DNA from: Gordionus sp. m RMFG-2023
Taxonomy: Eukaryota > Nematomorpha > Gordioida > Chordodea > Parachordodidae
DNA length: 64,000 nucleotides
Assembly: GCF_954871325.1 (NCBI RefSeq)
Contig: NC_088776.1
Span: 51,664,569 to 51,728,568 of the forward strand
Direction of reading: 5' to 3'
Below, one piece after another: positions 33,480 to 45,400 of the stretch (positions are counted from its first letter, which is position 1; the number at the start of each line of letters is the position of its first letter). The position numbers and the translations under genes are program-made. Under the pieces are notes generated by a model. The model searched no databases, was not told the DNA's origin, and saw only the letters and a list, made by a program, of their open reading frames with translations.

Positions 33480-33720
33480 GGCTTTCACTTGAAATCTATA
33501 GCATAAGTATATATAACTTGGACATCCTGAAATTCTTTATTGTAATCATACAAATATTAATCATAATTAATCCGATAATAACATATTAGTATTGCAATAA
33601 TAAACATCTCATCCTATTCCATCGAACTTTCATCCATCTTCATAACCATATGATGTAGATTGTTCTTTTCTGTCAATTCCTGTGTTTGATAGTTATTAAC
33701 TACATCTCTTCCCACCTCCT
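33480..33720. repeat. Dispersed direct repeat, copy 1
   Basis: Shares GTATATATAACTTGGAC-type sequence, then AATCATAAT...CCGA.AATA and CATCTTCATAACCATATGATGT with 45150-45400, in the same order and orientation. The pair flanks the hAT cluster at a spacing of about 11.7 kb. They could be ends of one old element or independent copies. Confidence 0.55.
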
Positions 33721-34953
33721 TTATCCAATCTAAAATACCCCCATGCAGTTGCTATTCTTGAATGGTCTCAACGGTGTTAAATTTTGAACGGTCCTAGAGG
33801 ATCCCGTTATCGCTTGTGTGACATCTCGGTCACAATAACTAATTCTGCACCCATCACTGTTACGAATCGTATCCACCTGGATAGTCAACAAGGCTAAACG
33901 TTACGCGGTCCTTGAACAATTTATTATCGATTGAATAGCCATTAGGTGCTTGTAACTACTAACACCAATTACCTTTTAATCCCAACTCCCCTCCTTATTA
34001 TATTAACAGAGTAGTTTTCATCACTTGTCCTCGTCCATGGGCCTCATAGATGGACTCAGCGTCTACATGACAGCATATTCACTGGATGCAACCCCCCTCA
34101 AAAATATATATCTACCCCCCTAAAAATTTTCGCCGCCTTCGGCGGCGTTATTATTACATAATGATTAATTTATGCTTAAATAAAAGGCTACTAGTTTTAT
34201 TAAATGATTGCTTTCAGGTTTATACCGGTTGAAGAGTCCTGCTTATATATTATTTGTTAATAACTTACCTTCACTTTTTATTATTTTCCTCTTTCACTAA
34301 GCTCGTCTTAAGTTTTCAAAATCAACACAAGAAAACAATAAAATGATCGGAATAGTTTAGAAGAAAAATTATTTTGGAAGAAAAATAGAATAATGATTTA
34401 TTTTGTTTTTTTTCTCTTTTATTAACTACAAAATAAATATTTATAATATAATTATGTTTTATTTAACAAAATGATTGCGCAAAATAATCACCAAAAATAT
34501 TTATAATCAAAAATGAATGACTTAACAATTTAATCACAAAAAATATTTATCATCAAAAATGAATCACTTCGCAATTTAATTACAAAAAAAAACAACGACA
34601 TATATAACATTGCAATATATTATTTATTATATACTAGTATCAACACTTGAAATAGTATCATATCGAAAATAGGGAATTATTATAAAGAATAATTATTATA
34701 AAAATGATCGAAATTTAAAAAAAATATATTATAATTGTAACAATACTTTTTAATGTTGAATATATTTAAAATAATATGATGAATATAATTAAATGTGGAG
34801 CAAAAGGCTACCTAAAAATGACTAATTATAAAGGGACTAGTAAATTAAAGTTTTAAAATAGTTTTAATTTTATAAATTTATTTAAATATTAAAAAAAAGG
34901 AAATTATAATGACAAATTCATAAATTTATTGCTGTTTAATAAAAATATATGGA

Positions 34954-37900
34954 CTATGCGATTAAAAGACTAGATAGTCTTTTAGAAGTCAGTGCAAAAT
35001 CTGTAATAATATCCTCTGTATTAAATGTATCTAAAATATCAATTTCACTAGATATTAATAATAAATTTTCTAAAAAGCTATCAAAAATTTTATTTCTTAT
35101 GCGAGTTTTAACTATTTTAACTTTATTCATAGCTCTTTCAGCAGAGCATGAGGTAGTTGGTAGAGTTATCAAATATTTATATAATCTTTTTAAACATGGA
35201 AAAGAATTTAATTTAGCTAATAATCTATATGGTAATATAAACGAATATTTTAGCCATTTTTTTGTATTGTTGGTTTTATTATCATTTATGTTTTCATCTG
35301 TAAACATATATTAAAATTATGTTGTTATTAAAATTAATTACTTTCGTCATATAAGGTATCATTTTTCCTTATATTCATGAGATCTTTACTATAAATAATT
35401 GATGAGGAATCTAAATATAAAAGTCGGTAATTGAAATATTCATCCACTATTTTCTGTGGATCAAAATGATATAAACCAGCAATTTCCGATATCTGGGAAA
35501 TTTCTATACACTCATTGTCTGCTAATCCAGCAGGAGTAAATATAGAAATTTTATTTAAAAAATGAAGTGTATCATAATTAAATCTTTCATTTAAATGTTT
35601 AATTATCATGTTGATTATTGGGTAAAAATTATCGTTTTTATATCTAAAAAATAAAATATTATTTTTAAAATAAACTTTTCTTAACTTCTCATTTTGTTGT
35701 TCAATATAATTATCAAACTCTGTTTGATCCAATTTGAATATTGACCTAAAATTATAGATATCCGATATAATATTATTTTCATCTATAAAGGATTTTACAT
35801 CATGGAGTAATTTGGAGAAAATATTATCACCATTAGCTTAATTACAAAATATAATTTAAATATATGATAATAATTTACCTCTTAATCTTTGAAATTTATT
35901 TTTTGTATGTTGTATTAATTTACTTACCATAGCTAGATCATTTCCTATAGCCTGCAATTCAATGCAGGTTTCGTGTGTGCATTTTAAGATAATTTTCAAA
36001 ATAAATAAGCTTAAAATAAAATCATATTTTTTTATTCTTGATAATAATCCCTCAGCAATTGAAGATGTGATTGGGTCATCAAAATTGCTTAGTGAAAATA
36101 AATAAATTTCTTAGAAAAATTATATTCATTTACCGTGTTGTATTTTTTATTCTTTTTAGAGATTTTTTGGACTTTTGCATCTGGAATTTCATAAAAACCA
36201 CTTGACGTTTAACTCCATTCATAAAATTATAGAGTTCGTCTAAAATTCCCATCGAGTTTTTAATTTCATTTCCATGAGCACATATACGAATAACAATTAG
36301 CATGACACCACACATTTGCTTTAGGAGCCTCTTTTAATATTAGAGCCTCCCTTATTAACACCTCTCATATTATTGGCATCATCCATACTTTGACCAATGA
36401 GGTATTTTAGTGAAAGATGTAATGCTTTTAACTTAGACAAAACATTATTTTTAATATTTTCTCCGGTTGTCTCAGAAGTTGTAAAAATATTAATAATTCT
36501 TTCCACTGGATGTGGATAATCTTGAATATACCTTATAATTAAGGCAACACATTCTTTTTTTGAAATATCATATGTGCCATCTAATATTAAGCTAAAGGCA
36601 CAATTTGACATAATTTGCTTAATTATTTGATTCAATATTTTTATTTTCATTATCTCAGCTAATTTTTTTACATGGCCATAGGATATGAAGTTTATATGTG
36701 GTCTCAATATTTTATTGCCATTTTTTCCCCGTGAAGTACTTTTTTTCTCTAGATATGCCCTTAATACTGGGACATTTTTTGAGATCAAAGTTATAAGCCT
36801 TAAAAATTACCATTATTAGGATTGCTTCCCCAAAAAGCAACATTGCCTCGTATTAAATATACAATAGCATCAATTATATTATGGATAATAAAACGATTTT
36901 GGGTTATAATTTCTTCTCGGTTGAATAAAAGATGGTCATCAATACGCTTCCGAGAAATCCATGCCATATGTGCATATTCACAATTTGCATGAACAGGGGA
37001 TGCTTCATGTCTCTCCATATCCCGAATTAAATTATTCCAGCTATCAGCACCTTTTTGAGTCCATTGTATGCTTGCTTGATGATTTCCAAACATAATACAA
37101 AAGTTACAGAATACTTTATCTAAAATAGAGCTATAGGATAGCCATTTCCTTTGTGAAAATGATTTGTCATTATTGATTTTTTTATAATACATATCTTTCA
37201 TGCTCCTACATATAAAAGCAATATATTAATATATATAATTGTTGAATAATTAATAATATATAAGGTAAAATATGATATTTAGTGCAAATTAAAATATTAA
37301 TTATAAGATAATTATACTTTGTTATAAAAAGTCCTTATTCTTTAAAATATTCATAAAATAATATTTTGGAAATAAATTTTATTTATTATAATAAAAAGTA
37401 CAAAATTAAATAAATATACTACTGGCAACAATATCATTAAATCAACCTGTTATGAGTTTTTGGATAACTAAATTCACTGGAACTTGGTTGTAGTGGTCCA
37501 AATTGAATTATAAAATCAATCATATTTTTAGTCATTCTACATTTAAAAAAATGAAAGGGATCATTAGGATTCTTTTCCTTATATAATGAAATAATATCTT
37601 CTTCATTTTTATATTGAGATAAAGGAGTTAATTTAGCTTTGTTTGGCAACTGTATAATTTAAAATGTATAGATAATTTAAACTGATTACTTCATCTGTAT
37701 AAATTGACTCTAATTGGATAACAATATGATTATCTTTACCCTTTAAAGACATTATTAAATATTATTTAAATTATAAACCTCTTTATTTGTTGATAAATTT
37801 CTAGATATTTCTTCTGGGTTATCAAAAATAAAACTATTGGCTATATTTTCCATTTGCTATATTTTGAAGAGAAATATAATTATAATTCTACAGACAAACT

Positions 37901-39094
37901 ATTAAAACTTATAAATTTTATATTATAAATTTAAAAATATTATGTTTCATTCATATTTTAAAAAAAATTATAGTTAAAAATTATAAAACCTGGGCTTCAT
38001 CATCTAACAATGATATAATTTCTGGATAGGGGGCATCTAAATGAGATTGCTATTAATTATAAATATAGAAAATGATCTTGATTTATTAAAATAATCATAT
38101 TTAAATATTATATTACCCGGGCTTTATCATCTAACAATGGTATAATTTCTGGATAGGGGCATCTAAATGGGATTACTATTAATTATAAATATAGAAAATG
38201 ATCTTGATTTATAAAAGAATCATATTTAAAAATTATAAAACCTGTGCTTTATCATCTAACAATGGTATAATTTCTGGATAGGGGCATCTAAATGGGATTG
38301 CTATTAATTATAAATATAGAAAATGATCTTGATTTATAAAAGAATCATATTTAAAAATTATAAAACCTGGGCTTCATCATCTAACAATGGTATAATTTCT
38401 GGATAGGGGGCATCTAAATGAGATTGCTATTAATTATAAATATAGAAAATGATCTTGATTTATAAAAGAATCATATTTAAAAATTATAAAACCTGGGATT
38501 CATCATCTAACAATGGTATAATTTCTGGATAGGGGGCATCTAAATGAGATTGCTATTAATTATAAATATAGAAAATGATCTTGATTTATAAAAGAATCAT
38601 ATTTAAAAATTATAAAACCTGGGCTTCATCATCTAACAATGGTAAAATTTCTGGATAGGGGGCATCTAAATGAGATTGCTATTAATTATAAATATAGAAA
38701 ATGATTTTGTTTTATAAAAAAAATCAAATGATTAAAAATTATAAAACCTGGGTCTCATCATCTAACATTGAAATAAATAAATTATATAATATATTTACAT
38801 GTGATATAAGAATGTTTTAAAATTAGAAAATAGTTTAACCTTTTGAAAATATGTTGCAATTGATTTATTTTTTTTAAATTTAGTATTGATTCCATTTGTT
38901 ATTTTGAGATTATTTGTATTTAGACCAATATTGCTCCATATATTATCTTTTTTAATAGCTATAACCTCAAACTTTACTTCACTATGAGGATGTCTTATTT
39001 TGTAATGTAAATTAATTTTATCTTTTCTAATTTTTTTGGAGGTACAGCCTGTATGCAAACATTTTACCTTGTAACATATTTTATTGCTTGGCAT
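34954..39094 (-). CDS. hAT transposase (C2H2 + TTF zinc finger, DUF4371, dimerisation domain)
   Basis: Minus-strand pieces in order. 39094-38838: a C2H2 finger CX4CX12HX4H (CLHTGC...HYKIRH). Tandem mini-exon cassettes 38761-37990. Linker exon 37856-37779 (ENIANSFIFDNPEEISRN). Exon 37649-37447. A TTF/ZMYM-type finger at 37205-36800 (WLSYS, FCNFC, DSWNNLIRDMERHE.S.VH). DUF4371 catalytic core at 36788-36321 (SLILDGTYDISKKE, SMDDANNMRG). A degraded stretch 36315-35900. C-terminal exons 35732-35339 and 35294-34954, joined across a 44-bp intron, with the hAT motif LPTTSCSAERAMNKVK. The frame changes at 36788/36800 with no plausible intron and again near 36300, so this copy may be inactive despite intact ends. 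It is the likely source family for some hAT relics nearby. Confidence 0.85.
37978..38761 (-). repeat. 126-bp tandem array of splice-flanked 60-nt cassettes
   Basis: Six full units plus one partial, with spacing 127, 125, 125, 126, 126 and 129. On the minus strand each unit has ...TAATTAATAG, then a 59-60-nt open segment, then GTTTTATAA, that is an acceptor, an exon and a donor. Segments: 37990-38049, 38117-38175, 38242-38300, 38367-38426, 38493-38552, 38619-38678, and a partial from 38748. Four are 60 nt and encode QSHLDAPYPEIIPLLDDEAQ or a near variant, phase 0 at both ends. The units at 38117 and 38242 are 59 nt because a C-run is one shorter, and the 38117 unit starts with TAA. Flanking transposase exons are also phase 0. 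Confidence 0.88.
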
Positions 39095-39942
39095 CTAACT
39101 TAAAAAATTTATATAGATTGTAAAAATTATATTGTAAAATTGATTTAATTAAAAATATTTATAAATTAATAATTTTAAAAAATATTGTGAAATTGTGTAG
39201 ACGGGAAATTACGTGATATATAGCGCATCGCCCTCTAACGTTGAATACACAACAGAGCTACGCTAAGTTTTCCTCATTTCCATCTAATTGAAACAATTTA
39301 ATTTGGGTATAAAAGTAAAAATATGAGGAGCCATCCACACGTTTGTGGGCAGCCGCACGTACTTGTAGGCACAACATTTCGAAAAATGTTGCTTAAACCT
39401 CTATAGGCTTTAATAAAAGGAGTGGGACAAAGAAAAAGCCTATACCCGAGAACTACAGTATAATTTAATTACTTTAAAGGTGGGTGATGGCTGATTTTAA
39501 GCTTAATTTCTTTAGTGTAAGTTATAATTGCTATCAATATTGAGATATAATGTTCATAGAATCTGTAAATAAATATGATTAGAATAAAATAATATTTACC
39601 GTTCTATCACTTCAAATTTTCCACCGGACATTATAAATATAATAAAAATAAACCTGAAATTTATCTAGACCGGAAATTCGAAATTCAAAAAAATGGGGTG
39701 TAATATATTATGATTGTAACGGTCGATATTTAGCAGTGTATTTATATTATAATAGGTCTACAATTATATTATAGATTATTATACCAAAATGTTATGCATC
39801 GATAATTTAAAAATGTAATGGAAAATTTTCTAGATTATTATAGCCTACCCCCCAAAATGCCTAACCCCTACCCCCTACCCCTTTATAGATATTAGGATGC
39901 AAACTGTTCCTACCCCCCCCCCACCCGCTCATGTAGACGCTG

Positions 39943-40588
39943 GATGGACTATCCACTTTTAACTCGAATCTTCTTGGCTAGTACCCCCCGAGTATCTTTA
40001 ATGGACAACATCAATTCTAATTACCTTCCGAATAGAAGGTAGTGACTATATGGGGGTCGGATAAATTTTTTGGGGGGTTATCTATTAAATTTTAAGATGA
40101 AATAGGACAAAATTTATTGCTGTAAAAATTAATACTTTTATTTTAGAATTATTATAATACAATTATCCACCAAATCTATATATGGAAAACAATCATACAC
40201 ATTGTTTTCCAAGTAAAACTTTCTGCTATCCTTTTAAATTACATTTAAAAGGTTTAGATATATCAGCAAGCTCATAATGCCATAATAGTTAATTCACTGT
40301 AAATAATGAAGATTTTATTGAATTTATTATCTAAAAAATAAATTCTTTATAATCAAAAAAATAAATTCTTTATAATCAAAAAATTAGTTGGTAGAGATAG
40401 ATAAATTTAAGTTATCTTTTTAAATTCTTCAAAATAAAAATAAAAAGGAAAAAAAAAAACGCCGCCGAAGGCGGCGGCTATTTTTTAGGGGGGTAGGCAA
40501 AAGTTTTTGAAGAGGGTTTGCATCCAATGAAAATCCTGTCATGTATACGCTGCCCACTCATCCTCATATTCAACCTCTATGGTAACTA
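39943..40588. other. Spacer with a solitary hAT terminus
   Basis: A right-hand terminus related to the 34057-39942 element ends at 40552 (CTGTCATGTATACGCTG). It has the same kind of palindrome CGCCGCCGAAGGCGGCG at 40460-40476 and a GGGGGGTAGG run. The left end is missing or too diverged. A 24-bp direct duplication sits at about 40335-40384. Confidence 0.65.
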
Positions 40589-40638
40589 GGGTTGCTAGCA
40601 GAGTTGTTTAGTGCGCTATCTTTTTTGGTAGGTATAGC

Positions 40639-43146
40639 CAGAGTTGGGCAGGTCCTCCGGAAAAAGAATCTAGATACAGATACAGATTCTTTATAAAAAA
40701 ATGAATCTTAGATACAGATACTAGTATTTTGTTCAAAATATCAAAAAGATACAATAAAAGATACTTGTATCTTTTACTAAATTAGAGTATCTTAAATACA
40801 AGATACTTTTTAATTATCATTACCAATTAAATTAGAATAGTTTATAAAATACAATTTTATTATTTATTTGTGAAGAACATAGCATACACATATAAGAATG
40901 AATATTTGCAATAATTAATAAAATATTTATTAATGAATTAATTATAATAAACAGGGATTTTAATATTAGTTTTTGCCCATTAATAGCTTAAACAGGGAAG
41001 GGAGAGTAATATATTTAATGGGAGTTGAAAATTTGCAAATAAGAAAAAAAAATTAAATCAAATGTTTTATTAGAATTTGCAGGTTATTTTCTGTGTTGTT
41101 TTAAATATAGCTTATATTCGGAGTATATGGCTAAATGGCGTCTCTAAAAAAAATATACTAGTTTTATTTTATTCATTATCTTTAATAAGTATTTATCATT
41201 ACTTGTTTGTGATATTTATGTATTTTTTAAATTAGTTTTATTTTCTAGTATGACTTAATAAATCTTGCATTTGTAATATCATATATATATAAATATCATT
41301 TAAATCTCTTTTCAAATTTTTTTAATATATTTCTTGCAAAATCATTAATTATATATAAAAAATATGAAAATAATGTTCAACATTATATTATTTAATTATT
41401 AAATATATAACAATTTTCTTTAATGCGTTTTAAATTGATTAAATTTTGTAGATAAATACTGTAATATAATTTTACTTATATCATAAATAAATAAAAGTAA
41501 CTAATAAAGTTAAATTCTACCTTATTATAATTATTTTATTAAGAGCCTTTTAAAATTATCTAATATTATATATCAATTGTAGCTTAAATATTTCCTCTAA
41601 TAAGAACTTGCTAAAATAATTAAATAAAAAATATATTAGGGATGTGCCGATATTTTTTATCAAACCGATATTTCACCCATTTTAAAATATCAATTATCGG
41701 TCAATATTATAAAATTTGATCCAATATAAAAATGGCTTCTTTAACAAAAATAAAATGTTATAAAATTTAAAAAAATAGTTATATCTAAAATCATTTATTT
41801 TTATAAATAAAATCGAAATCCATTTTTATGTATATTTTTTTAATAATAATATTTAATTAATAAACATTCTACCATATTGTTATTTTTTTGCCAATTCTGT
41901 TTATGAAAGTGTGGGATAATCTCTTCAGAATCTGTTTTTAGTGAAGCTGGTGATATTGACAGTTACTATCGCTGCAAGCTGACCTCTGATAAATTGGAAA
42001 TATTGGTATTAGTAAAAAGAAATCTTCGCTATATTAATGTTAAATATTATTTTAAATATTTATTTCCAATTTCATAATATAATTGTTTATTAATTAATAT
42101 GTATATAGATTAATGTTATTACTTGTTATATAAAAGTGATTTAACAATAAAAATATTTTATATACTTTTAGAATTGCAATTAATGAATATAAACTATAAC
42201 TGATCATTATAATATATTTAAATGACATTATGGTATAGTTAAATTATAGATGTTATACTAATAAAATTATATTAAAAATTAAAACCATTGGTATCTTTAC
42301 AGAATACAAAATTAGATATGATAACAAATCGGTACGGCTGATATCAATTGAATATCGGATCTCGACCTCCAAAAAGTGGCATCGGTACACCTCTAAAAAT
42401 TATATATCCAAAATGATTTTAATTTGATAATCAACCATCTTCTATAAAAAATTTTAATAATAATTATCTAAGAGGGACTTAAGTATAGGTATTATTATGT
42501 TAATAATTATAAAATAAAAATGTATAATATACTTTAATATGTTTAACAAAGTTTGTAGAGGAGTTTGTTCAACCTTTAATAACTTTTTTACTTGTGCAAT
42601 TTTGACATTCGGCTTGTACCTTGTCCTTTTTCACATGAATTAATTTATAAAATTTTCTATCTAGAATTTAAAGATTTGGATTTGATTCAGGAGAACCTAT
42701 CTCCATAATTCACTACTATAAATGTTAAACATTCTACAGATTAAAAAATATTTCATATAAAATATAACCTTTACTTATTTAGTTTTGGTGTTGTTATTTT
42801 TAATCTTTCTATCTTTGTGATCTGTAAAATTTCCAACTAATTTTGGTTATCAATATATTTAAAATATAGCAGGAAAAAATAAAGAAAATAATACAAAATT
42901 TCACGAAGAAAATAAAGTTAGATTGTGTGATATGTAAATGTTTTAAATATGAATATTAAAAAGAATCTGTATCTGTATCTTTTTAAAGAAAATAAAAAAG
43001 ATACAAGATTCTTTTCAAAATAAAGGATCTTAGATACAGATACTAGTATCTTATTATAAATGTCAATAAGATACTGAGTACAAGATACAAAAGGATCTTG
43101 TATCTTGTATCTTAGATATAAGTATTCGCGGTACTGCCCAACTCTG
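40639..43146. mobile_element. hAT element with CAGAGTTGGGCAG ends and perfect TSD
   Basis: CAGAGTTGGGCAG and its complement bound the element. GGTATAGC is duplicated on both sides (40631-40638, 43147-43154). The subterminal regions are packed with AGATACAAGATAC-type repeats in both orientations. The centre contains another, older hAT-like relic (41638-42402). No transposase of its own is seen. Confidence 0.93.
41638..42402 (+). mobile_element. hAT relic nested in 40639-43146
   Basis: TAGGGATGTGCCGAT at the left pairs with TAGAGGTGTACCGATGCC (other strand) at the right. Near 41930-42035 the plus strand keeps the hAT C-terminal trace VFSEAGDIDSYYR followed by KLEILVLVKRNL, comparable to the family's FSxAGxIxxxxR...L.....xLVFLxxNL. 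Only the very end of the transposase is left. Confidence 0.65.
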
Positions 43147-44323
43147 GGTATAGCTAATAGGGGCTACTTTTTTTAAAATTATTTAATTTTTTAGCGCGCT
43201 ACTTTTAAAAAATATAATGAATGTAAGTATAAGCATGAAAATTTAAATATAATACCATAATTAATTATAATTTTATGATTTATTAATTAATTTTGAAATT
43301 GAAATATATTTTCAATTTGTAATTAATATTTTCAATTTGTATTATAAATTTAAATAATAAAATTTACAACAGAGATGGATTATTTTATTGGTTTATATTG
43401 CACAGTGTCATTGAGCTTAACATTTAATATGATATAGTTATTGAATATTTCATGTATGAGTAGATTTTTTACTATATTTATTTCTTATTGATTAATATCC
43501 AACAATTTATATACAGTACAGGGAATTCAATGTATTCATTTGATAAAATATTTATACTTAGTTACATCATAATTCTTGAGGTTTAAAATTTAGAATAGCA
43601 ACCTAATGATTTTACCACTCCATTTTTGATAAATATCACTACACATTTCTATTAAAAATGGGATGAATAATTTATTCTATTTAATATTAATATAGAATAT
43701 TTGGTGAGGATAATGCTGAAGGTGAAGATTATTTAGTAATGCAAAACTGATACTTTCTGATCGTTGCTTTAAACTTGGGGATGATAATATTGAAATGATT
43801 TTATTATTAAAATTCCAAATTACTATAAATATATAAAATTTATTACATAAATTTTTTTATAATCAAAATTAACTCTATTTTAATATTTATAAATGTTGAT
43901 TTTTATATATTATTTACTATACAATTACATTATATGCAAAATAAATAAAAAATTGTTTTTAAATTTTTTTTATAAAAAGTAGCTTTAAATATAATAGCTA
44001 ATAGCGCGCTAATTTTTTTGACAAATAGCAATAGCGGTAGTGCGCTACTTTTAAAAGTAGCGATTAACAAATCTGGTTAGCACTGATTCCCATCGTAATT
44101 ATTATAATTACGTTTAATTAGCTAAGTTTTTCTATCAATAACCATTTTCCAAATGTCTAAATTAGCCTGATTCTTAGATTAGCCAGGTTCTCTCATCAGT
44201 AACCATTTTCCCAATGTCCAATTTAACTAGGTTCTTTTGTCAGTAAGCTTTTTCCCAATATCCAAATTACCTAAGATCCATAATCATAATCTAAATTACC
44301 ATGTAAATGTCAATGTATGATTA

Positions 44324-44560
44324 GTGTTGTTAAATAGTCGAGTTTTTACGACTCTGAACTCAAGTCGGAGTCGCAAAACTCATTTCAAATTGAGCGGCTC
44401 AATGAGCCGCATGAGTCGACTCATTAAAGTTGTTTACTTAAGGCCGACTCATCGAGCCGACTCATGCGGCTCATTGAGCCGCTCAAATTGAAATGAGTTT
44501 TGCGACTCAAAACTTGACTAGATTTTAGGCTGTCGACTCGACTTAGCCGTTTAACAACAC
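44324..44560. mobile_element. Fold-back MITE with ~51-bp arms and TA duplication
   Basis: GTGTTGTTAAA at both ends in inverted orientation, flanked by TA (44322-44323, 44561-44562). Inner arms of about 51 bp (GAGTCGCAAAACTC... against its complement) differ at only one base. Each arm contains the smaller palindrome GCGGCTCAATGAGCCGC. The DNA could fold into one long cruciform. Tc1/mariner-type by TSD. Confidence 0.88.
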
Positions 44561-45149
44561 TATGTATTATTAGTAACCATGTTTTTACATTATTATTTCC
44601 CATAATGTTCCATTTTAACTGAGTCATCAATTTCCCCAAATTAATTTATTTATCATCACTATTTCAACAAAATCCTCAATTATAATAAATTATTTATAAT
44701 CAACTCAAAATCATATTTGAATCCATTTACCACTTTGTTCATGCCAGATAACTCTACATATTGGATAAATATTTTTCATAATCAATAAAATCCCAAATCA
44801 TTTCCCAAATTACAATAATTATTCAATTCAGTTTTCATTTGTACCAAATTAACTATATCTTATGTTCATATTTTCTTCCCTTTTCCAATTAATTCATCAC
44901 CCAATTTTTCTTTGTCTGCAATTATAATATTTCATTAAATATCTAAACCATTACATAATCATAATTCATTCATTACAATATTCCATAATTTTCTCAATAG
45001 CTAAATTCTGAATCACAATTATATCTTTATATCAAATATAATTTCATAAAATATTAAATATATTCATATTGTATTTAATAAAATCATATATAAAAAATAA
45101 TTCTTACTTCTACACGATTCACTAATATATATCATTGAATCAGATTAAT

Positions 45150-45400
45150 CCCATAATAGTAGAGATATATATAACTTGGACTATATTCATGCGATTAAAT
45201 AAACCATTTATACGTATTATATTAATCATAATGAACCCGACAATATTATAATAATATGAACATAAACATCCAATCTAAACATCCTTACGCAATACCATAA
45301 TCCCCGGCCATCATTCTCTTACTTTCCTCCATCTCCAAAACCATATCATGTGGATAGATTATTCTTGTCTATCAAACCCCGTGCTGGTAGCTATTCACTC
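45150..45400. repeat. Dispersed direct repeat, copy 2
   Basis: Diverged partner of 33480-33720. Shared blocks include TATATATAACTTGGAC and CCATCTCCAAAACCATATCATGT. Confidence 0.55.

Larger units (their letters stand above)
31662..34048. other. Spacer upstream of Mcm10
   Basis: Contains one possible exon (32540-32829), the first copy of a dispersed repeat (33480-33720) and a GC-richer stretch at 33770-33960 that I cannot classify. No promoter motif stands out upstream of the Mcm10 ATG. Confidence 0.5.
34057..39942. mobile_element. Long autonomous-type hAT element with perfect TSD
   Basis: The inverted ends CAGCGTCTACATGA / TCATGTAGACGCTG match at all 14 positions. They are flanked by GATGGACT on both sides (34049-34056 and 39943-39950). 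At 5,886 bp it is long for a hAT. It carries a multi-exon transposase on the minus strand (34954-39094), a 126-bp tandem array inside that gene, and a subterminal palindrome CGCCGCCTTCGGCGGCG at 34131-34147. C-rich tracts lie near both ends. The perfect duplication argues for a recent insertion. Confidence 0.94.
40588..44088. mobile_element. Outer hAT relic enclosing two nested hATs
   Basis: The ends are imperfect inverted repeats: left GTTGCTAGCAGAGTTGTTTA, right (other strand) GTGCTAACCAGATTTGTTAA. Subterminal TAGCGCGCTA-like motifs lie near both sides (about 40608, 43192, 44003, 44037). A C-terminal hAT fragment on the plus strand near 43745-43825 reads SDRCFKLGDDNIEMILLLKF. It is interrupted by 40639-43146. 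The target duplication is no longer clear. Confidence 0.6.

Noticed and set aside
35110-35314. Plus-strand open frame overlapping the hAT end
   Set aside because: It is the antisense of the transposase C-terminal exons.
37978-38761. Regular repeats and spacers resembling a CRISPR array
   Set aside because: Whole 126-bp units are repeated with no unique spacers, in a eukaryotic transposon gene.
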